From assembly GCA_934129945.1 (NCBI GenBank), contig CAKOXC010000010.1:1-31408 (forward strand): DNA of 31,408 bases, read 5' to 3'. Position numbers and translations under genes: made by a program. Shown piece after piece: positions 7,867 to 16,507 of this stretch. This stretch comes from an uncultured Bacilli bacterium. GTDB lineage: Bacteria; Bacillota_I; Bacilli_A; RF39; UBA660. How positions within the stretch are numbered: the first letter of the stretch is position 1; every line of letters begins with the position of its first letter. The notes beneath the pieces were generated by a model. It saw only the letters and a program-made list of their open reading frames with translations, was not told where the DNA came from and ran no database searches.

Positions 7867-8508
7867 CTAGTTTATAAAATCGTTATCATGATTATTATCA
7901 TTTTCATAGTTATCATATTTTTCTACATAATTCAGGTAATTACTTTCTGTTTCAGCGGTTTCAAATATATTATATTCCTCATTACTAAAACTTAATTTGT
8001 TATTTCCTAATAGATTTTCTAGTATAGTATCATTATACTCAACACTAGATAAAATGCTTATAGCATTTGCAATGGTTTTATTTATATCACTTTCTTCTAC
8101 CATTACTTCTATTTTAGCATAATTATACATAATTTCAATTAAATATTTTTCATTTTTCATTTTTTTGATTTCTAAATAACCAAATTTATCGTCATTTTTT
8201 AAAACATTAGAATAATAAGCATTAGTCTTTTTTATGTAATCAAAACTTACTTTATTATAATAACTTAAAACATCTACATACATATAATATTTATAAGTAC
8301 CATCAGATAATAGTTCATTATAATCATTTTTTCCTAAGGTTTTTACTCCTTTTGGAATATAGTATTTATATCCATTTCTACTTGTATTATAAAATTTTAA
8401 CTCACTATTAAGTGAATCAGTAAGTATTTCATCAATGCTGCTTTTATTTATATCTACACAACCACATACTAATATACATAGTACTACTATTAAGAATATC
8501 CTTTTCAT
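7867..8508 (-). CDS. Putative lipoprotein of unknown function
   Basis: The N-terminus MKRIFLIVVLCILVCGC is a short lipoprotein signal with a lipobox-like VCGC ending at the presumed modified Cys. About 195 mainly polar residues follow, rich in Tyr, Asn and Asp, with a very Asn/Asp-rich end. I use the ATG at 8508, which has GAGGAG upstream; an earlier ATG at 8532 has no ribosome site and overlaps the -10 region. It is the first gene of the operon running to ytxH. No family is recognised. Confidence 0.65.
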   Translation of the reverse strand: MKRIFLIVVLCILVCGCVDINKSSIDEILTDSLNSELKFYNTSRNGYKYYIPKGVKTLGKNDYNELLSDGTYKYYMYVDVLSYYNKVSFDYIKKTNAYYSNVLKNDDKFGYLEIKKMKNEKYLIEIMYNYAKIEVMVEESDINKTIANAISILSSVEYNDTILENLLGNNKLSFSNEEYNIFETAETESNYLNYVEKYDNYENDNNHDNDFIN

Positions 8509-8531
8509 AAAATTCTCCTCTATGTTATACA

Positions 8532-8540
8532 ATTATATCA
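8532..8540 (-). promoter_or_regulatory. Extended -10 promoter of the lipoprotein-ytxGH operon
   Basis: TGATATAAT on the minus strand, about 25-30 bases before ATG 8508, with no strong -35. It lies between that gene and the sigH terminator. Confidence 0.6.
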
Positions 8541-8584
8541 AATATATTGATAAAATTAAATACTAAAATAAGTCGATTTTTGTA

Positions 8585-8612
8585 ACAAAAAACTGGTGAA
8601 TTAATCACCAGT
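8585..8612 (-). terminator. Intrinsic terminator of rlmB-sigH
   Basis: ACTGGTGA and TCACCAGT pair around a five-base loop and six T follow on the minus strand. The stem includes the last codons and the stop codon of sigH. Confidence 0.9.
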
Positions 8613-9221
8613 AGTTTCTAATATTTTTTTAATTTTACCTTTAATTCTTTGAATAGTATTATCTATTTGCTTAGGGCTTTTATCCAAAATGTCAGATATT
8701 TCTAAATAATTTTTATCCATTAACATTAATTTAAAAACTTCATATTCTGACTCAGACAAATCCTTTTTTATTTTATTTAACAATTCTTTATAATCTTCAT
8801 CAACAGTAATATTATGTAAAGGGTCATTCTTAGAATTATCAGATAAAACTTCCTTTAATGGTAATTCTTCTTCATTTTTTTGATAATCAAGTGATAAAGC
8901 TTGTAAAAGTATTTCATTTTTTTTGGCTTTTGCTTTAAGTATAATTCTTTGAAGACGTCTTTCAACACACAATGTTATAAAAGTTTTTAAAGATGCTTCT
9001 TTATTATCATCATAAGATATTAATGCGTCAGTAAACCCCACTAATGCTTCTTGATATAAATCATTATATTCAATTCCTAGTTTTAATGAAGCCATAATAT
9101 ATTTCTTTATAACGACATTTATAATATAACTATATTTTTTTAATAAAATATCTTTAGCTTCTTCATCACTTTCACAAATCATACTACATAACTCATTATC
9201 TGAATATTCTTTGTAGTCCAT
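8601..9221 (-). CDS. sigH: SigH-like RNA polymerase sigma factor
   Basis: The 206-residue protein has a sigma-70 region 2 (DLYQEALVGFTDALISYD, then SLKTFITLCVERRL) and a C-terminal region 4 helix-turn-helix (LSESEYEVFKLMLMDKNYLEISDILDKSPKQIDNTIQRIKGK). Its gene follows rlmB directly, as sigH (spo0H) does in Bacillus and relatives except that rae1/yacP is absent between them. In those species sigma-H drives transition-state, competence and early sporulation genes; whether this organism sporulates cannot be told here. The start overlaps the rlmB stop (TAATG), so translation is likely coupled. Confidence 0.8.
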   Translation of the reverse strand: MDYKEYSDNELCSMICESDEEAKDILLKKYSYIINVVIKKYIMASLKLGIEYNDLYQEALVGFTDALISYDDNKEASLKTFITLCVERRLQRIILKAKAKKNEILLQALSLDYQKNEEELPLKEVLSDNSKNDPLHNITVDEDYKELLNKIKKDLSESEYEVFKLMLMDKNYLEISDILDKSPKQIDNTIQRIKGKIKKILETTGD

Positions 9222-9901
9222 TATTTTTCTCCATTCATATTAAAAATTAATATTCCTGCTGCAACACTTGCATTTAAGCTATTAACTTTACCATTCATTG
9301 GAATAGAAATTATTTCATCACTATTTTTTAATGTTAAATCAGAAATACCTTTTCCTTCATTACCTATTATTAAACATCTTTTAGGGGCATAATCAATTTT
9401 ATTATAATCTTTTCCATCCATATCTGCTGCGTAAATAAAGAAATTATTGCTTTTAAGTTTTTTTATAGCATCATTTACATTACTCACTAAAACTATTTTA
9501 ACTCTTGCTAAAGCTCCTGTACTTATTTTCATAACTGTTTCATTAACTCTAACACTACGATCTTTTGGAATTATTATTGATTTTACACCTGCAGCTTCAC
9601 AAGTTCTAATAATTGCTCCGAAATTGTGTGGATCTTCTAAATGATCTAATAATACAACAAAACTCTCATCAAATATTTCATTTAAATTTGAATACTCATA
9701 GTCATCTATTTCAATAACTATTCCTTGATGATTTCCATGAACTTTTTTATCTAAAATATTATTATCAATAAGTTCATATTTAATTTTATTATCTTTTAAA
9801 TATTTTAATATAGAACTATCTTTTATAGTCTTACTAACCATAACTTTTCTTATATTTTTAGGATTTAATTCTTTCAAAGTGTTTCTTCCATAAGCTATCA
9901 T
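9221..9901 (-). CDS. rlmB: RlmB/TrmH-family rRNA 2'-O-methyltransferase
   Basis: This SpoU/TrmH-class enzyme uses S-adenosylmethionine, probably to methylate the ribose of 23S rRNA G2251. The N-terminal substrate-binding domain starts at IAYGRNTLKEL. The knotted catalytic domain carries motif 1 (LLDHLEDPHNFGAIIRTCEAAG), motif 2 (LIIGNEGKGIS) and motif 3 (SIPMNGKVNSLNASVAAGI). I choose ATG 9901, seven bases after AAGGGGCG, over an ATG at 9922 inside the promoter region. It leads the two-gene operon with sigH. Confidence 0.9.
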   Translation of the reverse strand: MIAYGRNTLKELNPKNIRKVMVSKTIKDSSILKYLKDNKIKYELIDNNILDKKVHGNHQGIVIEIDDYEYSNLNEIFDESFVVLLDHLEDPHNFGAIIRTCEAAGVKSIIIPKDRSVRVNETVMKISTGALARVKIVLVSNVNDAIKKLKSNNFFIYAADMDGKDYNKIDYAPKRCLIIGNEGKGISDLTLKNSDEIISIPMNGKVNSLNASVAAGILIFNMNGEK

Positions 9902-9924
9902 TTTATCGCCCCTTTTTGTCAAAT

Positions 9925-9933
9925 ATTATATCA
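9925..9933 (-). promoter_or_regulatory. Extended -10 promoter of rlmB-sigH
   Basis: TGATATAAT on the minus strand, about 24 bases before ATG 9901, without a clear -35. The terminator of the upstream operon lies directly before it. Confidence 0.6.
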
Positions 9934-9960
9934 TATTTTTGGTAAATATAAACTTTTTTT

Positions 9961-9992
9961 CAAAAAAAGTCACAATTTTAATTATTGTGACT
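9961..9992 (-). terminator. Intrinsic terminator of the 13461-10091 operon
   Basis: AGTCACAAT and ATTGTGACT pair perfectly around a seven-base loop, followed by seven T on the minus strand. It lies about 100 bases after the YihY-like stop codon. Confidence 0.9.
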
Positions 9993-9996
9993 CTTA

Positions 9997-10080
9997 GATA
10001 TTACTTTCTAATATCGTTAGTAAATTAATACTAGATTGATTATCAGAAATAAATATGTACAAGTAATATCTGTGTACATA
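9997..10080 (-). other. Two perfect hairpins in the 3' leader before the terminator
   Basis: On the minus strand the first hairpin has TATGTACA and TGTACATA arms with an 11-base loop (10054-10080). The second has GATATTA and TAATATC arms around GAAAG (9997-10015). The loop of the first contains a GATATTA copy, so the two could pair in an alternative way. This is part of the 170-base gap between two genes; its role is not evident. Confidence 0.5.
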
Positions 10081-10090
10081 CTTATATTAT

Positions 10091-10948
10091 TTACTTTTCT
10101 AAATATTTTATTTGACCTGTTTTTTCCAATTTTTCTTTTTCATCGTTTTGATTTAATGCCATACCAATTGTGAATATATATGCCAAGAAGTATACCCATA
10201 ACATCAGTATAATCACATTACTAAGTCCACCATAAAAGACATTATAATGAGCAAAATTTGCTATGTAATATGAGTAAATGTAAGTTGCAAGTACCCAAAA
10301 TACTGAGGTAAATAGTGCTCCTTTATTGACATATGAACTTGGTATTTTTCGATCAGGTGCCATTGTATAAATAACTTTAATAAAGAAAAATATTATAAAC
10401 CACGCTATTGGGCCTTTTAAAACATTAATTATTAATGATATTTTATTAGTAATATTTTGATTTAAATTAACATAAGCTATCATTTCAATTACTTTATTAC
10501 CAAAAACTGGTACTATCAAAATAAATAGAAACAGTAAAACCAAAATCAATGTTATTATCATTGCCTTTAAACGTCTTTTAAAGAATGAAGAATTCTTTAT
10601 TCCATAAATAGTATTTGATGTAACAATAATTGAAGAAGCACCATTACTAGCAATGTAGTAACCAACAATTAAAGTAATATAGAACCTTTTTGATAAAGTT
10701 ACTCCACTTACTATTGGAACAATCATTTCTGCTATAGTTTTATTAAAAGCCTTTATAATAAAGTTTGAAATAAAATCTACAGGTAAATTTAGAAATGATG
10801 CTCCATAACTTACAAGAGTAACAATTGGAACTACTGATAAAATTAAAAAGAAAGCAAGTTGACCTGGAAGTAATATCATTTCAGGACGGTTTAAAACTTT
10901 CCATAGTTTTTTTGCAAAAATTTTAAATCTTCTTATTAAATCATTCAT
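10091..10948 (-). CDS. YihY/BrkB-family inner membrane protein
   Basis: A 285-residue polytopic protein with six hydrophobic spans. Family marks include the N-terminal PGQLAFFLILSVVPIVTLVSYGASFL segment and the late YGGLSNVIILMLWVYFLAYIFTIGMALN span. YihY/BrkB proteins are often mislabelled ribonuclease BN; their true function is not settled. Its start overlaps the stop of the GGDEF gene (ATGAATGA), so it is the last gene of a three-gene operon. Confidence 0.88.
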   Translation of the reverse strand: MNDLIRRFKIFAKKLWKVLNRPEMILLPGQLAFFLILSVVPIVTLVSYGASFLNLPVDFISNFIIKAFNKTIAEMIVPIVSGVTLSKRFYITLIVGYYIASNGASSIIVTSNTIYGIKNSSFFKRRLKAMIITLILVLLFLFILIVPVFGNKVIEMIAYVNLNQNITNKISLIINVLKGPIAWFIIFFFIKVIYTMAPDRKIPSSYVNKGALFTSVFWVLATYIYSYYIANFAHYNVFYGGLSNVIILMLWVYFLAYIFTIGMALNQNDEKEKLEKTGQIKYLEK

Positions 10949-12953
10949 CTTTCTTTTCTTCCTTTTGATTCTTCACTTGCTCCACTGCTTCGTTAGTTGC
11001 ATCTTCAACACTTTTGACATCATCAGTAATCATGCTATACCCTATTGAAACACCGTTATCATAAGGTAATTTTTTAAATTCTTTATTCAATTTATGAATA
11101 TAACTAGTTATTTGTTTTACTTCGTGTCCTACTAAATAAATCAAAAATTCGTTACCGTCAGTTCTTATAATATCAGAATTATCAAGTTGTGTTTTTATTA
11201 ATATATTTGCACAAGCTTTAATTTGAATATCGCCTTTTTCATAACCAAGTGTATCATTAATTTCTTGAAGTTTATTTAAATCAAGAACTATTACAGCTTG
11301 TGGATAAATTGTATTTTTATTCCAATTATCTAAATTTTCATTTAAATAATTTCTGTTTTTTAAAGAAGTTAATTGGTCAATAAAACGCATTTTGTCTTCT
11401 TTTTTTATTTTTCTTGCAATTTTAATTTTTTTACTCTTTTTATAAAGAAAATAGAAAACTATAATGAAGATAGCAAATAATAATAATATATATTTTGCAA
11501 TAGCTCCTAAAAAAGTACCACTTTGTTTAGTAATAAAATAACTATTTAATCCACTATATCTTACTTGATTATTATCTAGTATTTCTAAATATTTATTCAA
11601 TATTTTATTGAAATTATTATCAGTCTTAACACGATATTTATAAGTCAAATCTAATGTTTGTGTATATCTAATTACATATTTTTTTAATATATTATCTTTA
11701 TAACTTTCATATCTATTTAAGTCCATTGCAATAATTTTTTTAGTTTTTATTATTTTCTTTAATTCTTTTTTATTTTTATATGTTTTTACATTTAATTTTG
11801 CATTATCTTTTAAATATTTATAAAGTTTAGTATTTTCTTCTGCATAAATTTCTTTATCTTCTAAACTGTTTAAAGAATTTATAACTGTATTATCACTTGT
11901 ACTTGCAATTATAGCTAATACAACATTATTATTTGACGAAATGCTTTCATAACTACTATTGGTATTATAATAATCAAAATAGATATTAACTTTATTATTA
12001 TAAATTGCTTTACTTAATTTTTCTAGATTGTTATATTTTACAAAATCAATTTTAACATCTAACAAATCAGCAAATTTTTTCATATAAATTGCATTTATAC
12101 CACCAAAACTTGATCCACTTATTATTTCATAAGGTCCATTATCTATAAATCCATAAGTATAATTTTTTGATTTTATTTTATCAATATCTGCATCTGAAAT
12201 GTTTAAATTATTTTGAATTAATAGTAATTCATTTTCATTTAAAGAATTTTCATAATTTTTTACTTTCCAACTTTCAAAATATTTAGCTAAAATATTTGCA
12301 AGTTCTGTTTGGTCATTGTTAATTCCATAGTAAATTTTTGCGTCTGAAATATGATAAATTATATTAAAATTATTTGTTAATATTTCATCTAAATACATTA
12401 TTTTTGGAACAATAATAAAATTTAATTCATTATTTTCTTTATAAGCTTTTATTAATTCCTCTTTGGTTTTATATAAAACATATTCATTAGATTCATCACT
12501 TAAATACTTTTCAATATAATTTTTAAATTCTTCTGTAATACCAATTTTATAATTTTTTATGTCATCTAAAGATTTAATTATTTTTTCACTTTTATTTACT
12601 ACAACAAATTCATCATCAAAAAAACTTTGGAAATTTTTTTCTGTTAAAGAATATCCTAAAAATGCGCCAGTAGCTTTATTTTGTGAATTAAAGGTTACAG
12701 GATTTATCTCTATATTATAATTTTCACTTAAAGAATTTAAAAAATCATAAAACAATCCTTTCCCCTCTTTACCAAAAACATTTAAATCATTTATAACATT
12801 TACACTTATAACGTTATTTTTATTAGCATTTAGCCATTGTTTTTCATTAACACTGAGTCTTTGTTTATCATTTAATATTTTTATACCAATAAAAATTGAT
12901 AATGATATTAAAAGAATTACTAAAAATATTATTATTAATTTTTTCTTTTTCAT
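10941..12953 (-). CDS. Tandem solute-binding domains, membrane span and degenerate GGDEF domain
   Basis: The protein (about 670 residues) has an N-terminal membrane segment, two periplasmic-binding-type (SBP_bac_3-like) domains (about 35-255 and 262-475), a second span (about 485-508) and a C-terminal GGDEF domain. The domain is recognisable (FIDQLTSLKNRNYLNENL, VIVLDLNKLQEINDTLGYEKGD, GVSIGYSM), but the active-site loop reads RTDGNEF, not GGDEF or GGEEF. No RxxD inhibitory site precedes it. It may bind c-di-GMP or GTP, or have weak activity, in response to an external ligand. ATG 12953 is preferred over 12974, which overlaps the upstream stop codon. Confidence 0.85.
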   Translation of the reverse strand: MKKKKLIIIFLVILLISLSIFIGIKILNDKQRLSVNEKQWLNANKNNVISVNVINDLNVFGKEGKGLFYDFLNSLSENYNIEINPVTFNSQNKATGAFLGYSLTEKNFQSFFDDEFVVVNKSEKIIKSLDDIKNYKIGITEEFKNYIEKYLSDESNEYVLYKTKEELIKAYKENNELNFIIVPKIMYLDEILTNNFNIIYHISDAKIYYGINNDQTELANILAKYFESWKVKNYENSLNENELLLIQNNLNISDADIDKIKSKNYTYGFIDNGPYEIISGSSFGGINAIYMKKFADLLDVKIDFVKYNNLEKLSKAIYNNKVNIYFDYYNTNSSYESISSNNNVVLAIIASTSDNTVINSLNSLEDKEIYAEENTKLYKYLKDNAKLNVKTYKNKKELKKIIKTKKIIAMDLNRYESYKDNILKKYVIRYTQTLDLTYKYRVKTDNNFNKILNKYLEILDNNQVRYSGLNSYFITKQSGTFLGAIAKYILLLFAIFIIVFYFLYKKSKKIKIARKIKKEDKMRFIDQLTSLKNRNYLNENLDNWNKNTIYPQAVIVLDLNKLQEINDTLGYEKGDIQIKACANILIKTQLDNSDIIRTDGNEFLIYLVGHEVKQITSYIHKLNKEFKKLPYDNGVSIGYSMITDDVKSVEDATNEAVEQVKNQKEEKKDE

Positions 12954-12963
12954 ATTCACTACC

Positions 12964-13461
12964 TTATTCTTCATTAACAGGAGTATTATTATTCCATACT
13001 AATCCTGTTCCATTTACATTTTTTGTACCCATTATAGAAAATCCAGCATTAGAATCTGTAGCATCTTGTAATAGGGAATAATTTAAATCATAAAATTTTC
13101 TTTCTTTTTCGCTAAACAATTCAATGGTATTTAATGCTTTTCCTTCAGCTTCAACTAGAGTGATATCACCATTAAATTTAATATTTACATAAATAACTTT
13201 ACCAATTTGATGAATTTCACACTCAGTTATTTTATCGTCTTCTTTTATTTTATTTTCTAATTTAGTTATCTCATTTTTAGTAACCTCAACACTTTTAATA
13301 CCATCAAGTCTATCACCATATTTATCTTTTGATGTTCCTAAAAAATAGTCAATTACTACACTCAATATTAACAATAAGCATACAATAAGAATTGTAGTCA
13401 AAACAAATAAAACACGATTCTGATTCCAACTATTTTTTAATTTTTTTATTATTTTTTTCAT
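12964..13461 (-). CDS. Single-span membrane protein of unknown function
   Basis: A basic N-terminus and one span (about residues 19-44) lead to an extracellular domain of about 120 residues with alternating helix and strand (SVEVTKNEITKLENKIK, then VIYVNIKF). No family is recognised. It is the first gene of the operon with the GGDEF receptor and a YihY-like protein, with a consensus promoter 27 bases upstream. The two genes are 10 bases apart, which suggests a shared envelope process. Confidence 0.6.
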   Translation of the reverse strand: MKKIIKKLKNSWNQNRVLFVLTTILIVCLLLILSVVIDYFLGTSKDKYGDRLDGIKSVEVTKNEITKLENKIKEDDKITECEIHQIGKVIYVNIKFNGDITLVEAEGKALNTIELFSEKERKFYDLNYSLLQDATDSNAGFSIMGTKNVNGTGLVWNNNTPVNEE

Positions 13462-13487
13462 TTTATCACCTAACCTAAAGTATATTA

Positions 13488-13516
13488 ATTATACTATATT
13501 ATATTAAATTTATCAA
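13488..13516 (-). promoter_or_regulatory. Consensus promoter of the GGDEF operon
   Basis: On the minus strand -35 TTGATA (13511-13516), a 17-base spacer and -10 TATAAT (13488-13493), about 27 bases before ATG 13461. Confidence 0.75.
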
Positions 13517-13550
13517 TTTCTAATAAAACTTTTAAAATTTAATTTAACTT

Positions 13551-13574
13551 AAAAATAGCAATTTCTTGCTATTT
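13551..13574 (-). terminator. Terminator of the Rpn nuclease gene (repeat copy 1)
   Basis: AAATAGCAA and TTGCTATTT pair around a GAAA loop, then five T on the minus strand. The stop codon of the Rpn gene lies within the stem. The 24-base core is identical to the terminator at 14471-14495. Confidence 0.8.
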
Positions 13575-14399
13575 TAATAATTCTTTTACTTTTTCTAGTG
13601 GTAATCCTGTTGTATCAACTATGTCTTGTATATCCATATTTTTATCAAGCATTTTTTTTGCTATTTCTATTTGCTTTTGATTAGAGCCTTCTTCAATACC
13701 TTCTAATCTTTCACTATTTAAAATCATTTCTTGATCTTCTTCTGGATCAAATAATATCTCGGCAAATTCTTCTGCGCTTAATTTCTTCTTAAACTTTTCC
13801 ATTATCTTACCCCTTATCTTACTTTCTTGTGCAAGTTCTTCCATTTTTTTTATACTTGTACAATTTAGCATCGCAAGATTCTTCTCTTTCTCGCTAATAT
13901 TATTATAATCCATTTCTTTATATTTGCCTAGATATATTTCATGTATTGTTATTTTTTCATCTCTTACTTTATTTTTCTCATCATACATTCTTTTGGTTGT
14001 ATTTATTATATCTTCATCTATTTCACATAAATAGTTATTTATATTTATTTGATATAACTTAAATTCTTTTTTATAGTTCTTATCATATTTAAATATTTGT
14101 AATATTACTTTTGCTACATAACATAAATTTCTATTATCTAGATAATCTCTTTTAAAATTATTAGCTTCAATATTTAAAAATGTATTTGATTCTTTATCTC
14201 TTAAACATAAATCTACTCTATTTCTTGTATCTTTTATATTTATAACCATCAATTCTTCACTCGTTAAATCAAAGCTATTTAAATCTAACTCGAAGTAATC
14301 TTTAAATATTTCATTTAATAATTCTCTAAATTCACTACATTCTTTAAACATACTTTTAAATATACAATCAGTAAGTAATGAGACTTTTTTCATTTGCAT
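13569..14399 (-). CDS. Rpn/PD-(D/E)XK nuclease family protein
   Basis: The protein begins LLTDCIFKSMFKE with the conserved family Asp and continues with FLNIEANNFKRDYLDNRNLCYVAKV, the E-x-N/Q core of the PD-(D/E)XK fold, preceded by NRVDLCLRD. A C-terminal helical part (about 195-276) ends in KKMLDKNMDIQDIVDTTGLPLEKVKELLK, a repeat typical of this family. Such proteins are annotated as recombination-promoting nucleases or putative transposases and are often in many copies per genome; some are linked to phage defence. AGGAGGT lies ten bases before ATG 14399. The gene interrupts an otherwise housekeeping stretch and is flanked by twin terminators. Confidence 0.8.
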   Translation of the reverse strand: MQMKKVSLLTDCIFKSMFKECSEFRELLNEIFKDYFELDLNSFDLTSEELMVINIKDTRNRVDLCLRDKESNTFLNIEANNFKRDYLDNRNLCYVAKVILQIFKYDKNYKKEFKLYQININNYLCEIDEDIINTTKRMYDEKNKVRDEKITIHEIYLGKYKEMDYNNISEKEKNLAMLNCTSIKKMEELAQESKIRGKIMEKFKKKLSAEEFAEILFDPEEDQEMILNSERLEGIEEGSNQKQIEIAKKMLDKNMDIQDIVDTTGLPLEKVKELLK

Positions 14400-14470
14400 T
14401 ATTATTGCACCTCCTACTATCTTATTACAAAAAAATGTCTCATTTCCTTTTTTTTCTTATTAATTTCTTA

Positions 14471-14495
14471 AAAAAATAGCAATTTCTTGCTATTT
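14471..14495 (-). terminator. Terminator of pcrA-ligA (repeat copy 2)
   Basis: Same AAATAGCAA/GAAA/TTGCTATTT hairpin as at 13551-13574 with a longer T tract. It begins a few bases after the ligA stop codon. Confidence 0.85.
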
Positions 14496-14497
14496 CA

Positions 14498-16495
14498 TTA
14501 TTTACTTAATCTTTCTATTTCACTTAATATTTTATCATTATCCCAAATTTCAATATTTAAATCACGAGCTTTTTGTTCTTTGCTTCCAGGATTTTCACCT
14601 ACTATAACATAGTTTGTTTTTTTACTGACGCTTTCACTAACCGTAGCGCCATAACTTTCTAAAATTTTTTTTATTTCATCACGAGAATAATTGTCAATAG
14701 TTCCAGTAATAACAAACTTTTTATTGGTTATTAATTCATCATATTTTTCTGCTTCACCCAAATAATTAAAATTAACTGAAAGTCCTCTTAATTTATTAAT
14801 GAGTTCAATATTTTTATCTTCTCTAAAAAAGTCATAAATATTTTTACCAAGAGTTGGCCCAATATCTTTTATTTCAATTAATTCTTCATAACTAGCATTC
14901 ATTAAATTATCTAAATTTTTATATTTTTTCGATAATAATAAAGCAGTTTTATCACCAATTCCTGAAATGCCTAAACCAAAAATTAATCTTTCAACACTTC
15001 TTTTTTTACTATTTTCAATAGCATCTAGTAATTTATTTATGCTTTTTGTCCCATAACCTTCTAAGTTTTCTAAATCTTTTCGATGATTATCTAAGTGATA
15101 TATATCCACTATTGACTTAATATAGCCAAGATTGAAAAAATCTTCTATTATTTCTTCACCTAAGCCATCAATATCCATTGCATGGCGAGAAGCATAATGG
15201 ATTAAGGATTCAATTTTTCTAGCATCGCAATGAATATTTGGGCAAAAATGATCTACTTGTCCTTCTTTTTTTATTAAAGTTGTTTGACAGATTGGACATT
15301 TTTCAATCATTTTAAATGGTTTTTCACTACCATTTCTTCTTTCAAATAAAACTCTAACAACTTCAGGAATAACATCTCCAGCTTTTCTAATTGACACAGT
15401 GTCCCCAATCATAAGATTTTTTTCATTAACATAATCTTCATTATGTAGCGTCGCTCTTTTAATTGTTGAACCCATTACAATTACAGGTTCAAGTACAGCA
15501 TTTGGAGTTATTCTTCCAGTACGCCCAACTGTAAAAATTATATCAGTAAGTTTCGTATAAACTTCTTCTGCCGGGAATTTATATGCTATTGCCCATCTAG
15601 GATATTTAGAAGTAAATCCTAATTTTTTTTGAATACTTAAATCATTTACTTTAATTACTACTCCATCTATGGCATAAGCTAAATTACTTCTTTTTGCTCC
15701 CATTTCTTCAATAAATTTTAATATTTCATTAACATTTTTAACTAATCTATTATTAGGGTTTACTTTAAAACCTAAATCTTTCATAAAATTTAAAGCATCC
15801 ATGTGAGTTTTAATTCCATAATCTTCAGGGTTAGGTAAATGATAAATCCATGAATTTAAATTTCTTTTAGCAGCTACTTTACTATCAAGTTGTCTAATAG
15901 AGCCACTTGCAGCATTTCTAACATTTTGTAATAATGGTTCATTATTTTTCTTTCTTTCTTCGTTTAATTTATCAAGAGTTTTAAAATCCATATATATCTC
16001 ACCACGAACTTCAATATCTATTTCTTTATTAAGTTTTAGTGGTATTGATTTTATAGTTCTAACATTGTGTAAAATATTTTCTCCAACTACTCCATTACCT
16101 CTAGTAGCAGCAGATACTAAAATACCTTTTTCATATTTTAATGATACTGATAATCCATCTATTTTTAATTCACAAACATATTCTGGCTCAAAATTTTCTT
16201 TTTTAATCCTTTGACCAAAATCAATTATTTCTTCTTCACTAAATACATCTGGAAGTGATAACATTGGAATATTATGTCTAACTTTTTCAAATTTATCAAT
16301 TACTTCTCCTCCTACTCTTTTAGTAGGGCTATCAGATTTAGCCAATTCTGGATTTTGCTCTTCTAAGATTTCTAATTCTCTTAAATACTTATCGAATTCT
16401 TGATCAGTAATTAAAGATTTATTCAATACATAATATTCATAATTAGCTTTATTTAGAATTTCTGTTAATTCATTAATTCTTTTTTCTATATCCAT
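14498..16495 (-). CDS. ligA: NAD+-dependent DNA ligase
   Basis: Full-length (665 residues) DNA ligase that seals nicks using NAD+. Domains in order: Ia (NYEYYVLNKSLITDQEFDKYLREL), adenylation domain with nucleotidyl-acceptor Lys111 in ELKIDGLS, OB fold, a four-Cys zinc finger (CPIC ... CPNIHC), helix-hairpin-helix repeats (ENLEGYGTKSINKLL and others) and a C-terminal BRCT domain (about 588-660). It lies 12 bases downstream of pcrA with a GGGGTGAAAT ribosome site, the pcrA-ligA order common in Bacillota. Confidence 0.98.
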   Translation of the reverse strand: MDIEKRINELTEILNKANYEYYVLNKSLITDQEFDKYLRELEILEEQNPELAKSDSPTKRVGGEVIDKFEKVRHNIPMLSLPDVFSEEEIIDFGQRIKKENFEPEYVCELKIDGLSVSLKYEKGILVSAATRGNGVVGENILHNVRTIKSIPLKLNKEIDIEVRGEIYMDFKTLDKLNEERKKNNEPLLQNVRNAASGSIRQLDSKVAAKRNLNSWIYHLPNPEDYGIKTHMDALNFMKDLGFKVNPNNRLVKNVNEILKFIEEMGAKRSNLAYAIDGVVIKVNDLSIQKKLGFTSKYPRWAIAYKFPAEEVYTKLTDIIFTVGRTGRITPNAVLEPVIVMGSTIKRATLHNEDYVNEKNLMIGDTVSIRKAGDVIPEVVRVLFERRNGSEKPFKMIEKCPICQTTLIKKEGQVDHFCPNIHCDARKIESLIHYASRHAMDIDGLGEEIIEDFFNLGYIKSIVDIYHLDNHRKDLENLEGYGTKSINKLLDAIENSKKRSVERLIFGLGISGIGDKTALLLSKKYKNLDNLMNASYEELIEIKDIGPTLGKNIYDFFREDKNIELINKLRGLSVNFNYLGEAEKYDELITNKKFVITGTIDNYSRDEIKKILESYGATVSESVSKKTNYVIVGENPGSKEQKARDLNIEIWDNDKILSEIERLSK

Positions 16496-16507
16496 AATTT
16501 CACCCCA

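Noticed and set aside
10091..10948. Ribonuclease BN
   Set aside because: The name is an old mislabel for YihY/BrkB proteins; the sequence is a polytopic membrane protein without nuclease motifs.
13551..14495. Twin hairpins around the Rpn gene as target-site duplications
   Set aside because: Each is a functional terminator for its own upstream gene, and they are too long and palindromic for a usual target-site duplication; kept only as a possible recombination site.
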